Part shown: in pieces, positions 1 through 8,039 of the stretch
Position numbering within the stretch: position 1 is the stretch's first letter
Layout: each line of letters starts with the position of its first letter
Source of the DNA: an uncultured Bacteroidales bacterium
GTDB taxonomy: Bacteria; Bacteroidota; Bacteroidia; Bacteroidales; UBA932
Assembly: GCA_900316525.1 (NCBI GenBank)
Contig: ONDF01000005.1
Span: 62,001 to 126,000, forward strand
DNA length: 64,000 nt
Direction: 5' to 3'
The notes under the pieces: model-generated
Told to the model about the DNA's origin: nothing
The model's input: the letters and a program-made list of their open reading frames with translations, nothing else
The model's database searches: none
Translations under genes and position numbers: made by a program

Positions 1-499
1 AGTACAGGTTGCTGTAACCCGTCTTCGGGTTCACGCGGCCGGCCACGCTGATGCCCATTCCGAGGACGCGGTTCCAGTCCAGGTCGTGCTCTACGAAGAA
101 ATCGCGGATGTTCTTCGAGATGGAGTGGAGGCAGGCTTCGTCAATTTCCAGGATGAAGGGAATGTTGTCCTCGAAGCAGACGAGGCCGCCCTTGAAGTCG
201 GTGACCGCGATGCTGGCGTGCGTGTGCCGGATGTCCAGGCCGATGAAATAGCCGGCCTCGGGGTTCAGCCCGTAGATGCTGGGCCGGCGGCCGCCGGACG
301 TGCCGGACTTTCCGAGCTCGATCATGAAACCTTCGTCCATCAGTTCGCCGATGAGTTTCGTCACCGTGGGGACGCTGGTGTTGATCTGCTCGCTGAGGGC
401 GGCGATGCTATATTCCCCGCTCTGGATGCAGAGCCGGAGGATGGTCTTTTTCAGGATGGAATTCTTGTTGTCTTTTTTGTCTAGGAAAGTAGTTCGCAT
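1..499 (-). CDS. ROK-family transcriptional regulator/sugar kinase, N-terminal part (cut by window edge)
   Basis: The minus-strand frame is open from the ATG at 499 to the window edge, giving 166 residues with no stop. Residues ~12-60 form a winged helix-turn-helix (SIAALSEQINTSVPTVTKLI). A GRRP linker follows at about residue 80, then the start of the ROK actin-like ATPase fold (FIGLDIRHTHASIAVTDFKG), whose DxxxTxxxxA-like phosphate loop is recognisable. This layout is that of NagC/Mlc/XylR-type repressors, which bind DNA and sense a sugar or sugar phosphate; the ligand cannot be told from this half. It is transcribed divergently from the gene at 651. A promoter of the Bacteroidota type lies just upstream (TTTG 550-547, TATTTTTG 527-520 on the minus strand). 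Confidence 0.88.
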   Translation of the reverse strand, partial: MRTTFLDKKDNKNSILKKTILRLCIQSGEYSIAALSEQINTSVPTVTKLIGELMDEGFMIELGKSGTSGGRRPSIYGLNPEAGYFIGLDIRHTHASIAVTDFKGGLVCFEDNIPFILEIDEACLHSISKNIRDFFVEHDLDWNRVLGMGISVAGRVNPKTGYSNLY

Positions 500-519
500 C
501 GTCTTTCGATTTAGATGTG

Positions 520-550
520 CAAAAATAGGATAATTTTTTAGAAATTCAAA
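520..550 (-). promoter_or_regulatory. Bacteroidota promoter for the ROK regulator
   Basis: On the minus strand TTTG (550-547), 19 bases, then TATTTTTG (527-520), matching TTTG-N19/20-TAnnTTTG. It is placed 21 bases before the ROK start codon. Confidence 0.65.
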
Positions 551-596
551 GAAAGTTTTGAAAATTCCTTAAATTATTTTTGAGAAAATTACCTCC

Positions 597-628
597 CTTG
601 GCAAGTTCGGTGAAAAACGTTATATTTG
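597..628 (+). promoter_or_regulatory. Bacteroidota promoter for the sensor-like/trkH/helicase operon
   Basis: CTTG at 597-600, 20 bases, TATATTTG at 621-628. Its position argues for translation from the ATG at 651 rather than the upstream in-frame TTG at 633, which would fall almost on the transcription start. Confidence 0.7.
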
Positions 629-650
629 TCAGTTGAGAAAAAGGTACGCT

Positions 651-1496
651 ATGTTCGGAAGGCTCAAAAAAAGGATGAATTCGTTCCGGCTGTCGATCAA
701 GTCGAAAATGGTGCTGGCCCTGAGCGCCATCGCCGTCGTCCTGATCGTGTCGGGCGTCATCTCCTTTATCGAATACAGGCGCATGTCCACCTATGTGTCC
801 GACATGATCGCCGAGGATATCAGCAGCATCAATGTGGCGCAGAAGCTGGCGGCGGTCACCGACAGCTACAACCTGCAGATCCTGACCGTCATCGGCGACG
901 ACTCGCTGAATTCGCTGCCGGACTTCGACCAGCAGGGGTTCGTCTCCTATTGTGATTCGCTGCGTTCCTCCTTCTCCGGCGAGAATGTCCTCCCGCTGAC
1001 GGACTCTGTCCTGTATTCCTACTCGGCGTACATGCTCACGTCCCTGGAACTGGAGCAGGTCCTCCAGTCCGACTTCATCGACTCCCGGACCTGGTATTTC
1101 GAGCGCCTGCAGCCTTCCTTCAACCGGCTGAACGGGGACATCGATCGCCTCAGCCAGGCCATGTACGACGACCTGCAGGCGAACTCCGAGGATTTCGACC
1201 AGGGCTTCATCCGCAGCATGATGCCGGTGGTCGCCTCCGTCGCCGTGGGCGTCCTCCTCGTGATCCTCCTGATGTTCTTCATCGTCAGCTACTACGTGAA
1301 TCCGCTGAACCGGATGCTCGCGGGACTGGACGATTACCGGTCCATGGGCCGGCGTTACGGCTATGCCTTCGAAGGGGACGACCAGCTGGCCGACCTGAAC
1401 CAGGGCATCACCGAACTCACCGAGGAGAACCGGCAGTACCGCCGCCGGATCAAGCTCCTGAAGGAAACCCAGTCCCGGACGGAGGAAACCGAATGA
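651..1496 (+). CDS. Two-pass membrane sensor-like protein without an output domain
   Basis: A 281-residue protein. A short basic N-terminus is followed by a membrane segment at ~20-41, an extracytoplasmic helical domain at ~42-187, a second membrane segment at ~190-213, and a HAMP-like cytoplasmic stretch ending in a charged coiled coil (about residues 225-281). The layout is that of the input half of a sensor kinase or chemoreceptor, but no kinase, GGDEF or methyl-accepting domain follows. The next gene, trkH, begins inside its last codons (4-base overlap), so the pair is translationally coupled. A role in sensing for, or assembly with, the potassium transporter is inference from context. 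I do not recognise the family. Confidence 0.7.
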   Translation: MFGRLKKRMNSFRLSIKSKMVLALSAIAVVLIVSGVISFIEYRRMSTYVSDMIAEDISSINVAQKLAAVTDSYNLQILTVIGDDSLNSLPDFDQQGFVSYCDSLRSSFSGENVLPLTDSVLYSYSAYMLTSLELEQVLQSDFIDSRTWYFERLQPSFNRLNGDIDRLSQAMYDDLQANSEDFDQGFIRSMMPVVASVAVGVLLVILLMFFIVSYYVNPLNRMLAGLDDYRSMGRRYGYAFEGDDQLADLNQGITELTEENRQYRRRIKLLKETQSRTEETE

Positions 1497-2941
1497 ACCT
1501 GAAAGTCATATCGCGGAACACGGGAATGGCGCTCCTCGTGAGCTCGCTGTTCATGCTGGTCGCGGCGGGCATTTCGCTGTACGACGGCGGGGACAAGGCC
1601 CTGGCGCCGCTCCTGATCAGTTTCGCGCTGACTTTCACCGTGGGCATCTTCCCCTTCATCTTTGTGCGGAAGACGGACGGAATCACGCTCCGGGACGGCT
1701 ACATGATCATCTTCCTGTCCTGGATCCTTTCCTTCGTGTTCGGCATGCTGCCTTATGTGCTGTATGGCGGCCCGTTCACCCTGGCCAACGCCTGGTTCGA
1801 GTCCGTGTCGGGCTTCACCACCACGGGCGCCACGATCCTCGAGGATGTGGAGGCGCTTCCGCGGAGCCTGCTGTTCTGGCGCTCTTCCACCCATTTCATC
1901 GGCGGTCTCGGTGTCGTGGTGTTCCTGCTCCTGATCATCCCGAACTCCTCGCCGGTGCGCCTGCGGCTCACGAACATGGAGCTGTCGTCCCTTTCCCGCG
2001 AGGAGTACCAGTCCCGGGCCAACAAGTCCGTGTCCATCTTCGCGCGGGTGTATCTCGTCCTCTTCGCCCTGGCTTTCCTGAGTTTCTGGGCGGCCGGCAT
2101 GTCCGCGTTCGATGCGGTCAACCATGCCTTCAGCGTCTGCGCGACGGGGGGATTCTCCACCCATAACCTGTCCGTGGGCTATTTCCATTCCACGCTCATC
2201 TCCGTCCTCACGATCATCTTCATGGTCCTGGCCTCGCTGCATTTCGGCCTGCTCTACATCGCGTTCGTGTCCCGTTCGCTCCGTCCGCTCAACAACCCGG
2301 TGCTGAAGTTCTTCCTGTTCAGCCTGGCCGGCGGCTCCTTGCTGGCGGCCGTCTCGCTCAAGCTGCAGGGGGTGGATGCCACCTGGGGGGAGGCTCTCCT
2401 GGATGCGACGTTCCACGTGGCCAGCTACACATCCACGTCGGGCCTGGCCATCAGTGACAATGCGAACTGGCCGATGCTGCCGTGCTTCATCCTGGTCCTG
2501 GGCGGCCTCGTCTGCGGCTGCGCGGGCTCCACGACCTGCGGCCTCAAGTCCGACCGCGTGCTGGTGCTGTTCAAGGCCATCCGGATGCAGATCGTCAAGA
2601 CCCTGTATCCCTCCTCCATCTTCGAGGTCCGCTTCGGCAAGCGGACCGTCCGGGACGAGGACGTGTATCAGCAGATCCTCTATATTGCCCTGTTCCTGCT
2701 CCTGATCGCCCTGTCGTCCGTCCTGTGCATCGTGATCGGTGACCCGAACCAGCACGCCCTCCTGGGCTCCATCGCCTCGCTGACGAACGTGGGACCTTCC
2801 CTGGGAACCATCGGCTCGTTCGGCAACTACAACGCAGAGCCGGACGCGCTCAAGATCATCTTCTCGTTCGACATGTTCCTTGGCCGCGTGGAAATCTATC
2901 CCGTCCTCGCCGTCATCGCGAGCATTTTCCACAAGGGCTAG
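1493..2941 (+). CDS. trkH: TrkH-family potassium uptake channel subunit
   Basis: A 482-residue polytopic inner-membrane protein of the TrkH/KtrB superfamily, which moves K+ through four pseudo-repeated M1-P-M2 units. All four filter loops are visible: SGFTTTG at ~105, CATGGFST at ~220, TSTSGLA at ~310 and NVGPSLG at ~430, each with its filter glycine. The length is normal for TrkH. It overlaps the sensor-like gene upstream by 4 bases and is followed after 3 bases by the helicase gene. No trkA gate subunit is present in this window, so the regulatory NAD-binding partner must be elsewhere, or the upstream coiled-coil protein may substitute (inference). Confidence 0.92.
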   Translation: MNLKVISRNTGMALLVSSLFMLVAAGISLYDGGDKALAPLLISFALTFTVGIFPFIFVRKTDGITLRDGYMIIFLSWILSFVFGMLPYVLYGGPFTLANAWFESVSGFTTTGATILEDVEALPRSLLFWRSSTHFIGGLGVVVFLLLIIPNSSPVRLRLTNMELSSLSREEYQSRANKSVSIFARVYLVLFALAFLSFWAAGMSAFDAVNHAFSVCATGGFSTHNLSVGYFHSTLISVLTIIFMVLASLHFGLLYIAFVSRSLRPLNNPVLKFFLFSLAGGSLLAAVSLKLQGVDATWGEALLDATFHVASYTSTSGLAISDNANWPMLPCFILVLGGLVCGCAGSTTCGLKSDRVLVLFKAIRMQIVKTLYPSSIFEVRFGKRTVRDEDVYQQILYIALFLLLIALSSVLCIVIGDPNQHALLGSIASLTNVGPSLGTIGSFGNYNAEPDALKIIFSFDMFLGRVEIYPVLAVIASIFHKG

Positions 2942-2944
2942 CCT

Positions 2945-4375
2945 ATGGACCGGGCAGGATTCCTGTACCACGAGTTCCTGCGTCGCCTCCCGTACGAGCC
3001 GACGTCCTGCCAGGATGCCCTGATGCGCGACATCGGGGAATTCCTGACTTCGGACGAGGGCGACATCCTGGTTGTGAACGGCTACGCCGGCACCGGCAAG
3101 ACGACCGTGCTGGCGGCTGTCGTATCGGCCTTCATGGACCTGAAGACACCCGTCATCCTGATGGCCCCGACCGGGCGGTCGGCCAAGGTGCTGTCCGGCT
3201 ACACCGGGCGGCCTGCCTCGACGGTCCACAAACAGATCTATCGGCAGAAATCGCACGGAGACGACGGTTTCGGCCAGTTTTCCCTGGCGCCGAACAAGGC
3301 GAAGAACACGCTCTTCATCGTGGATGAGGTGTCGCTCATCGGCATCGAGGCGGGGGAGCGGCAGAGTACCGCGGCCTTCGGCTCGGGCAACCTGCTGGAG
3401 GACCTCATCCTGTACATGCGCAGCGGGGTCGACTGCCGGATGATCCTGGTCGGAGATTCGGCGCAGCTCCCGCCCGTGGGCCTGGACCGGTCTCCGGCGC
3501 TGTCGGAAGAGTACATGTCCGGCGTCGGCGGCGTCCGCTTCTCGGAGCTGAGGACGGTGGTCCGCCAGCAGGCGGATTCGGGCATTCTCGTGAACGCGAC
3601 GCACCTGCGGGAACTGCTGGAAAAGGATTGCGAGATTCCGCTGGACGAGCTGGGGCTGACGGTCGAGGGTTTCGACGATGTGCAGCGCATTTCCGGCGGC
3701 GAACTCATCGAGACATTGACCGACGCCTATGCGAAGTACGGCGAGGACGAGACCATCGTCCTGTGCCGGTCCAACAAGCGGGCGAACCGCTACAACGCCG
3801 GGATCCGCGCGCAGGTCCTGTTCCGCGAAGAGCGTCTCGTGCGGGAGGACAAGCTGATGATCGTGCGGAACTGCTACCATTTCGCCGAGGAACTGGAAGG
3901 AACGGATTACATCGCCAACGGCGACATCTGCAAACTGGTCCGCATCAGCCATTACGAGGACCGTTACGGCCTTCATTTCGCGGATGCGCGGCTCTCGTTC
4001 CCGGATTACCAGGACCAGGAGATCGTGGCCAAGGTCCTGCTGGACACGCTGGACGCCGAATCCGCGTCCCTGACCTACGAACAGGCGAACGCCTTGTACC
4101 AGGGTGTCAGCGAGGATTACGCGCACCTGTCCACCAAGAAGAAGCGGTACGACGCCGTCCGGGAGGACCCTTTCTTCAACGCCCTGCAACTGAAATATGC
4201 CAACGCGATCACGGGCCACAAATCCCAGGGCGGCCAGTGGCGATGCGTCTTCATCGACAATCCCTTCTGGCAGGATTTCCTCACCCCGGACGACCTCAAA
4301 TGGCTCTACACGGCCCTCACGCGCGCCGTCGAAAAAGTATATCTCGTGAATTTCAAAAACGAACTGTTTGTTTAA
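2945..4375 (+). CDS. ATP-dependent DNA helicase, RecD/UvrD C-terminal type
   Basis: A 476-residue superfamily 1 helicase. Walker A is GYAGTGKTT at residues 46-54, Walker B is FIVDEVSL at about 122, motif III-like LVGDSAQLPPV follows, and the C-terminal motifs TGHKSQGGQW and YTALTRAVEKVY define a UvrD_C_2 domain. This domain order is typical of the short RecD-like helicases of Bacteroidales, probably in DNA repair or recombination. It lacks the N-terminal extension of full RecD2. It is the last gene of the operon starting at 651, 3 bases after trkH. A copy of the 27-bp GTCATT repeat begins 4 bases after its stop codon. Confidence 0.88.
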   Translation: MDRAGFLYHEFLRRLPYEPTSCQDALMRDIGEFLTSDEGDILVVNGYAGTGKTTVLAAVVSAFMDLKTPVILMAPTGRSAKVLSGYTGRPASTVHKQIYRQKSHGDDGFGQFSLAPNKAKNTLFIVDEVSLIGIEAGERQSTAAFGSGNLLEDLILYMRSGVDCRMILVGDSAQLPPVGLDRSPALSEEYMSGVGGVRFSELRTVVRQQADSGILVNATHLRELLEKDCEIPLDELGLTVEGFDDVQRISGGELIETLTDAYAKYGEDETIVLCRSNKRANRYNAGIRAQVLFREERLVREDKLMIVRNCYHFAEELEGTDYIANGDICKLVRISHYEDRYGLHFADARLSFPDYQDQEIVAKVLLDTLDAESASLTYEQANALYQGVSEDYAHLSTKKKRYDAVREDPFFNALQLKYANAITGHKSQGGQWRCVFIDNPFWQDFLTPDDLKWLYTALTRAVEKVYLVNFKNELFV

Positions 4376-4379
4376 CCAT

Positions 4380-4406
4380 GTCATTTCGAGCGAAGTCGAG
4401 AAATCT
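4380..4406 (+). repeat. GTCATT...AATCT miniature repeat, copy 1
   Basis: A 27-bp element starting GTCATT and ending AATCT with an imperfect palindromic core around TCGA. It is base-for-base identical to copies at 25933-25959 and 54286-54312. It lies 4 bases after the helicase stop codon and 13 bases before the next start. Confidence 0.85.
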
Positions 4407-4419
4407 AATCATTTGTGAT

Positions 4420-6450
4420 ATGAAGAAGTTATTCCTTACATTAACCTTCCTCGCAGCCCTTGCCCTCGGCGCTTCCGCCCAGGAGTTCAACCGGATGCCC
4501 TATGCCTACAAGTGGCTGGGCGACAAGGAAGTGGCGTTCACCTACAACGGAATGTACACCGATGACGCTTGCTTCAAGCTGGTGATGCCCAAAGGCACGA
4601 AGGTGACGGGCGTGAAGGCCCCGGAGAAGTTCTCCGATTTTCCGCTGCGGCCCGAAGGCGCCGTGAACCTCACCTATTCGCCGGATTCCACGATGCTCGC
4701 CTTCACCCGGGCCAATGACCTCTATGTGGTGTCCATCGCCGACGGGAAGGAATGCCGCCTGACCTTCGACGGAACGGAGACGGTGATGAACGGATACGCC
4801 TCCTGGGTGTACTACGAGGAGATTCTCGGCCGTCCGTCCCGCTACCGCGCGTTCTGGTGGTCGCCGGACAGCAAGAAACTCGCCTTCTATCATTTCGACG
4901 ATACGGAGGTGCCGATGTTCCCGATCTATTCGCCCTTCGGCCAGGACGGGAAGATCCGCGAGACGCATTACCCGAAGGTGGGGGAGAAGAACCCGGACGT
5001 GAAGATCGGCTTTGTCGATGTGCCCGCGGCCTTCGCCGGCCGGGTGTCGACGGTCTGGGCCGATTTCGACGAGAAGGAGGACCAGTACTTCGGCATCCCG
5101 TTCTGGTCGGACGACTCCCGGACCTTCTACGTGGCCCGCGAACCGCGCATCCAGAACACCCTGGACCTGTACGCCGTGTCGCCGGTGGACGGTTCCAAGA
5201 ACGTCCTCTATCACGAGCATTATCCCACCTGGCTGGACTGGATCGAGGGCATGCTGTTCACGGAGAAGGGCCTGTACATGGTCCGCGCCTTCGAGACGGG
5301 CTGGCAGCAGATCTATTTCCTGGGCTATGACGGCTCGGTCCGCCGCCTGACCGACGGCCCGAACTGGCGCATCGCCCTGGTCCGCGCGGAAAAGGACGGC
5401 ACCGTCTATTTCACCGCCCAGCGGGACGATCTCCATATCCGTCAGGCCCTTTACAAGGTCTCCCCGAAGGGAGTCATCACGCCCCTGACGGACGAATCCC
5501 TGAATGTGGCCGGCGTGCAGTTCTCCCCGGACGGCAAGTATTTCGTCGCGCAGACTTCTTCCCTGCACGTTCCGGCGCAACTGCGTGTGTATCAGACCTC
5601 CAAGCCTTCCAAGAACTGGCTGGTCGCGGACCAGAAGGGACCTGACTATGATGCTTCCAAGTACTCGCTCGGCGAGGTGATCACCATCCGTCGCGACGGG
5701 TTCGAGTTCCCGGGCATCATCATCTATCCGGAGAATTTCGACCCGGCGAAAAAGTATCCGGTCCATGTGGACATCTACGGCGGTCCGGACTCCCCGCAGG
5801 TGACCGACCGCTGGACCGCGCCCACCCGCTATGCCTGGTATCGGCAGCACGGCATCATCGAGGTCATCGCGGACAACCGCGCCTCGGGCCACAACGGCCG
5901 CGCCGGCCTGGACTGCATCTACAAGCAGCTCGCCACGGTGGAGGTCGACGACTTCGTCGCCTGGGCGGAATACCTCCAGACGCTTCCGTACGTGCAGGGG
6001 GACAAGATTGGTGTCGAAGGCTTCTCCTTCGGCGGCACGATGACGGCCTTGCTGGTGGCGACGGCTCCGCAGGCCTTCCACTACGGCATCGCCGGCGGCG
6101 GCGTCTATGACTGGAAACTCTACGACACGCACTACACGGAGCGCTTCATGTCCACGCCGGAAGACAACCCGGACGGCTACGCCCGCACTCGCGTCGTGGA
6201 CCGCATCGCCTCCTACCCGGCCCGCCCCGGTGATGACGGCACCGTGATGCTCAAACTCACCCACGGCACCGGCGACGACAACGTCCACTACCAGAACACC
6301 CTCCAGCTCATCGACGCCCTCCACAAGATCGGCGCCTCCTTCGACTTCATGGTCTACCCCGACGGCATGCACGGCTACCGCGGCTACCAGGGCGCCCACT
6401 TCCAGGCCGAAAACAACGCCTTCTGGCTCAAGTACCTGAAAGGGGAGTAG
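4420..6450 (+). CDS. Secreted dipeptidyl peptidase IV-type S9 protease
   Basis: A 676-residue exported serine peptidase. The start at 4420 gives a clean signal peptide (MKKLFLTLTFLAALALGASA-Q); the frame stays open upstream only as a shadow of the helicase gene. An N-terminal beta-propeller (about 30-430) precedes the alpha/beta-hydrolase domain. The catalytic Ser is S536 in GFSFGG, the Asp lies in THGTGDDNVHY and the His in PDGMHGY. The propeller contains the YYEEIL segment, a Glu motif of DPP4 enzymes that binds the substrate N-terminus. It probably removes Xaa-Pro dipeptides in the periplasm or at the surface. A composite GTCATT repeat begins 6 bases after the stop. Confidence 0.92.
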   Translation: MKKLFLTLTFLAALALGASAQEFNRMPYAYKWLGDKEVAFTYNGMYTDDACFKLVMPKGTKVTGVKAPEKFSDFPLRPEGAVNLTYSPDSTMLAFTRANDLYVVSIADGKECRLTFDGTETVMNGYASWVYYEEILGRPSRYRAFWWSPDSKKLAFYHFDDTEVPMFPIYSPFGQDGKIRETHYPKVGEKNPDVKIGFVDVPAAFAGRVSTVWADFDEKEDQYFGIPFWSDDSRTFYVAREPRIQNTLDLYAVSPVDGSKNVLYHEHYPTWLDWIEGMLFTEKGLYMVRAFETGWQQIYFLGYDGSVRRLTDGPNWRIALVRAEKDGTVYFTAQRDDLHIRQALYKVSPKGVITPLTDESLNVAGVQFSPDGKYFVAQTSSLHVPAQLRVYQTSKPSKNWLVADQKGPDYDASKYSLGEVITIRRDGFEFPGIIIYPENFDPAKKYPVHVDIYGGPDSPQVTDRWTAPTRYAWYRQHGIIEVIADNRASGHNGRAGLDCIYKQLATVEVDDFVAWAEYLQTLPYVQGDKIGVEGFSFGGTMTALLVATAPQAFHYGIAGGGVYDWKLYDTHYTERFMSTPEDNPDGYARTRVVDRIASYPARPGDDGTVMLKLTHGTGDDNVHYQNTLQLIDALHKIGASFDFMVYPDGMHGYRGYQGAHFQAENNAFWLKYLKGE

Positions 6451-6456
6451 CAAGGC

Positions 6457-6504
6457 GTCATTCCGGGCGGTTCCTGAGCTTGTCGAAGGATGGACCGGGA
6501 ATCT
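6457..6504 (+). repeat. GTCATT...AATCT repeat, long composite copy
   Basis: A 48-bp member of the GTCATT...AATCT family. The arms GTCATTCCGGG and CCGGGAATCT are kept, but the centre carries a second palindrome (CCTGAGCTTGTCGAAGG). It lies 6 bases after the DPP4 stop and just left of the RAYT element. Confidence 0.7.
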
Positions 6505-6530
6505 CTAAATCGCTCGGGCACGAAAATGAT

Positions 6531-6619
6531 GCCCTGTGCAACGAAACGTGGCCGACCCCAAGTGTTGAATAGGGGGTCGGCCACGATTCGTGTCGTAGGA
6601 GGGCGAAAGTGTGCCCGAG
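6531..6619 (+). repeat. REP-like direct repeat with hairpin, left copy
   Basis: An 89-bp repeat matching 7832-7920 (offset 1301). It contains a hairpin with arms 6541-6559 and 6573-6591 (19 bp, one mismatch, core CGTGGCCGACCCC) and a 13-base loop. Both copies keep the 13-base loop length, and the trailing GGGCGAAAG...CCGAG is conserved. The rest of 6451-6793 holds only the composite repeat at 6457 and the promoter at 6747. Confidence 0.85.
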
Positions 6620-6746
6620 CGTATTCGGCTACTTTTCCCTATCTGTCTTTTTACGCGTTTTTCCTTGGTTTTTGTTGAAATGGTTTCTCCGAAAACCGCG
6701 TTGTAAGCTTCTGGGATGGGCTTTTCTTTTTTTATCCGTTTCCCTT

Positions 6747-6778
6747 TTTGCGAAAACGGATAGGTCGCAGTATCTTGC
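6747..6778 (+). promoter_or_regulatory. Probable promoter of the RAYT-like gene
   Basis: TTTG at 6747-6750, 20 bases, TATCTTGC at 6771-6778, one mismatch from TAnnTTTG. It lies 16 bases before the ATG. Confidence 0.5.
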
Positions 6779-6793
6779 GGGTAAAAGAAGAGT

Positions 6794-7648
6794 ATGAAGG
6801 ACGAAGTGGTTGAAAACATGTGGCATGTCTATTCGGACGGCACCCGGGCTGATATTCCTTTCAATACGGATGAAGACAAGTTGTATGCCTGGAACAGTGT
6901 GGCGGTTTGTGCAGAGATCGCCGGAGTGCAGGTGTGGGTGTCGACGGTGAATGATACGCATCTTCACACCGTGGTGAAAGGCGTGGAGGTCCGTGTGAAA
7001 CGGTATCGGGGCGTCCTCCAGCAGCGGCTGCAGACGCGGTTTCCGGGGCAGGGCGTCTATTTTGCTTGTGACCCGATCAAAACGCACGATGATGTCCTGA
7101 TCAAGTTCATGTACGTGTATCGGAACTGCCTGGACTTTTTCAAGAACCTCCCCGGGGAGTATGCCTGGGGTTCTGGGAACATCTACTTTTCCGAGAAACG
7201 TCATTTCTTCAAGGGACGAAGGATCGGAGACATGCCGGTGCGGGAACAGCGCCGTCTGTTCCACACGAAAATACCCCTTCCAGCCCATTGGATGTGTGAT
7301 TATGACGGGAGGATCCTTCCGGAATCCTTCATTGACTATGAATCAGTAGAGCAATTTTTCCGATCCGTGTTCACCTATATCGCCTTCATGCATATCAAGA
7401 AAGATGATGAGGCGAGGTTGAAGCAACAGATTCATAGCCGTTATCTTGAATCTCGTTCGATCCAGGATCTCCGGCGGCTGGGCAACGAAATTTGCGTGAG
7501 ACGGTGTGGACGAAAACTATCCAAAGCATCGTTCAAGACTCGCTTGGATGTCGCTGTCGAAATGCTCCGTCGCGGTCTCTCCGGCCGTTCCGCCAGCCTG
7601 GCCAAGGCCCTTATTCTCAAGCCGCAGGACCTTGAGTTGCTGGTGTAA
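6794..7648 (+). CDS. REP-associated tyrosine transposase-like (RAYT/Y1-HUH) protein
   Basis: A 284-residue protein whose motifs match the IS200/RAYT class of Y1 transposases, single-strand nucleases that nick at hairpins. The HUH motif is NDTHLHTVV with H56 and H58. The catalytic-tyrosine helix is KFMYVYRNCLDF (Y107 aligns with the Tyr of YIHRNP in known RAYTs), followed by GEYAWGSGNIYF, equivalent to the Y-W-S-S signature. The C-terminal ~70 residues (210-284) are basic and helical and look like a helix-turn-helix extension. The gene stands alone between two direct repeats carrying 17-19 bp hairpins, the arrangement of a RAYT with its own REP sequences. Its base composition is visibly lower in GC than its neighbours, which fits transfer. 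Family assignment is by motif reading only. Confidence 0.75.
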   Translation: MKDEVVENMWHVYSDGTRADIPFNTDEDKLYAWNSVAVCAEIAGVQVWVSTVNDTHLHTVVKGVEVRVKRYRGVLQQRLQTRFPGQGVYFACDPIKTHDDVLIKFMYVYRNCLDFFKNLPGEYAWGSGNIYFSEKRHFFKGRRIGDMPVREQRRLFHTKIPLPAHWMCDYDGRILPESFIDYESVEQFFRSVFTYIAFMHIKKDDEARLKQQIHSRYLESRSIQDLRRLGNEICVRRCGRKLSKASFKTRLDVAVEMLRRGLSGRSASLAKALILKPQDLELLV

Positions 7649-7662
7649 CAGTGAGTATGCGC

Positions 7663-7795
7663 GGGGAGGTCTGGCGGGCGGCGGGGGCTCCGGCGTCATG
7701 CGTCTTTCATCGTGCTCGCACGGTGTCGGGAAGGCTCGCGTTCGATGAAAGCCGAAATCCGCCGGAGCCACCCGCCGCCCGCTTCAGACCTCCCC
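7663..7795. repeat. Long imperfect inverted repeat downstream of the RAYT-like gene
   Basis: Arms 7663-7712 and 7743-7795 pair over about 50 bp with few mismatches (GGGGAGGTCT, GGGCGGCGGG, GGCTCCGGCG and CTTTCATCG are all matched), with a 30-base loop. It begins 15 bases after the RAYT-like stop codon. No run of T follows, so it is not a simple terminator. No coding frame with recognisable content lies in 7649-8037. Confidence 0.8.
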
Positions 7796-7831
7796 AAACT
7801 GATTGCCAAAACGGTCGGCTACGAAATAGCC

Positions 7832-7920
7832 GTCCTATGTAATGAAACGTGGCCGACCCCGGGTGCCTGATAGGGGGTCGGCCACGTTTCTTGTCGTGAA
7901 AGGGCGAAAGCGTGTCCGAG
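7832..7920 (+). repeat. REP-like direct repeat with hairpin, right copy
   Basis: The second 89-bp copy. Hairpin arms 7844-7860 and 7874-7890 are a perfect 17 bp with a 13-base loop. Differences from the left copy are scattered and often compensated within the stem. Confidence 0.85.
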
Positions 7921-7979
7921 GGCTCTGAAGCGGCGTGTCGATCGTTACGTGATCAACGTTATCTCCGTCTTGCTTTATC

Positions 7980-8039
7980 GTCATTCCCGGCCTGCTTCCC
8001 GTCTTGCCATTCCGTCATTCCCGGCCTGACCGGGAATCT
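7980..8039 (+). repeat. GTCATT...AATCT repeats, one partial and one complete
   Basis: A partial unit at 7980-8001 (GTCATTCCCGGCCTG) is followed by a complete 26-bp unit at 8014-8039 (GTCATTCCCGG ... CCGGGAATCT). The complete unit runs into the glpC stop codon: on the minus strand the repeat begins with the AG of the TAG stop. Confidence 0.75.

Noticed and set aside
1361..4384. 1007-codon open frame on the minus strand
   Set aside because: It is antisense to three well-supported genes (651-4375), of low-complexity Arg/Gln/Glu/His composition, with no domain. Such frames are a by-product of high GC at third positions.
3628..4419. N-terminal extension of the DPP4 reading frame
   Set aside because: This stretch is out-of-frame helicase sequence and repeat; the signal peptide begins at 4420.
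4441..6453. 670-codon open frame antisense to the DPP4 gene
   Set aside because: Val/Gly/His-rich shadow with no motif or start context; the plus-strand protein has signal peptide and catalytic triad.
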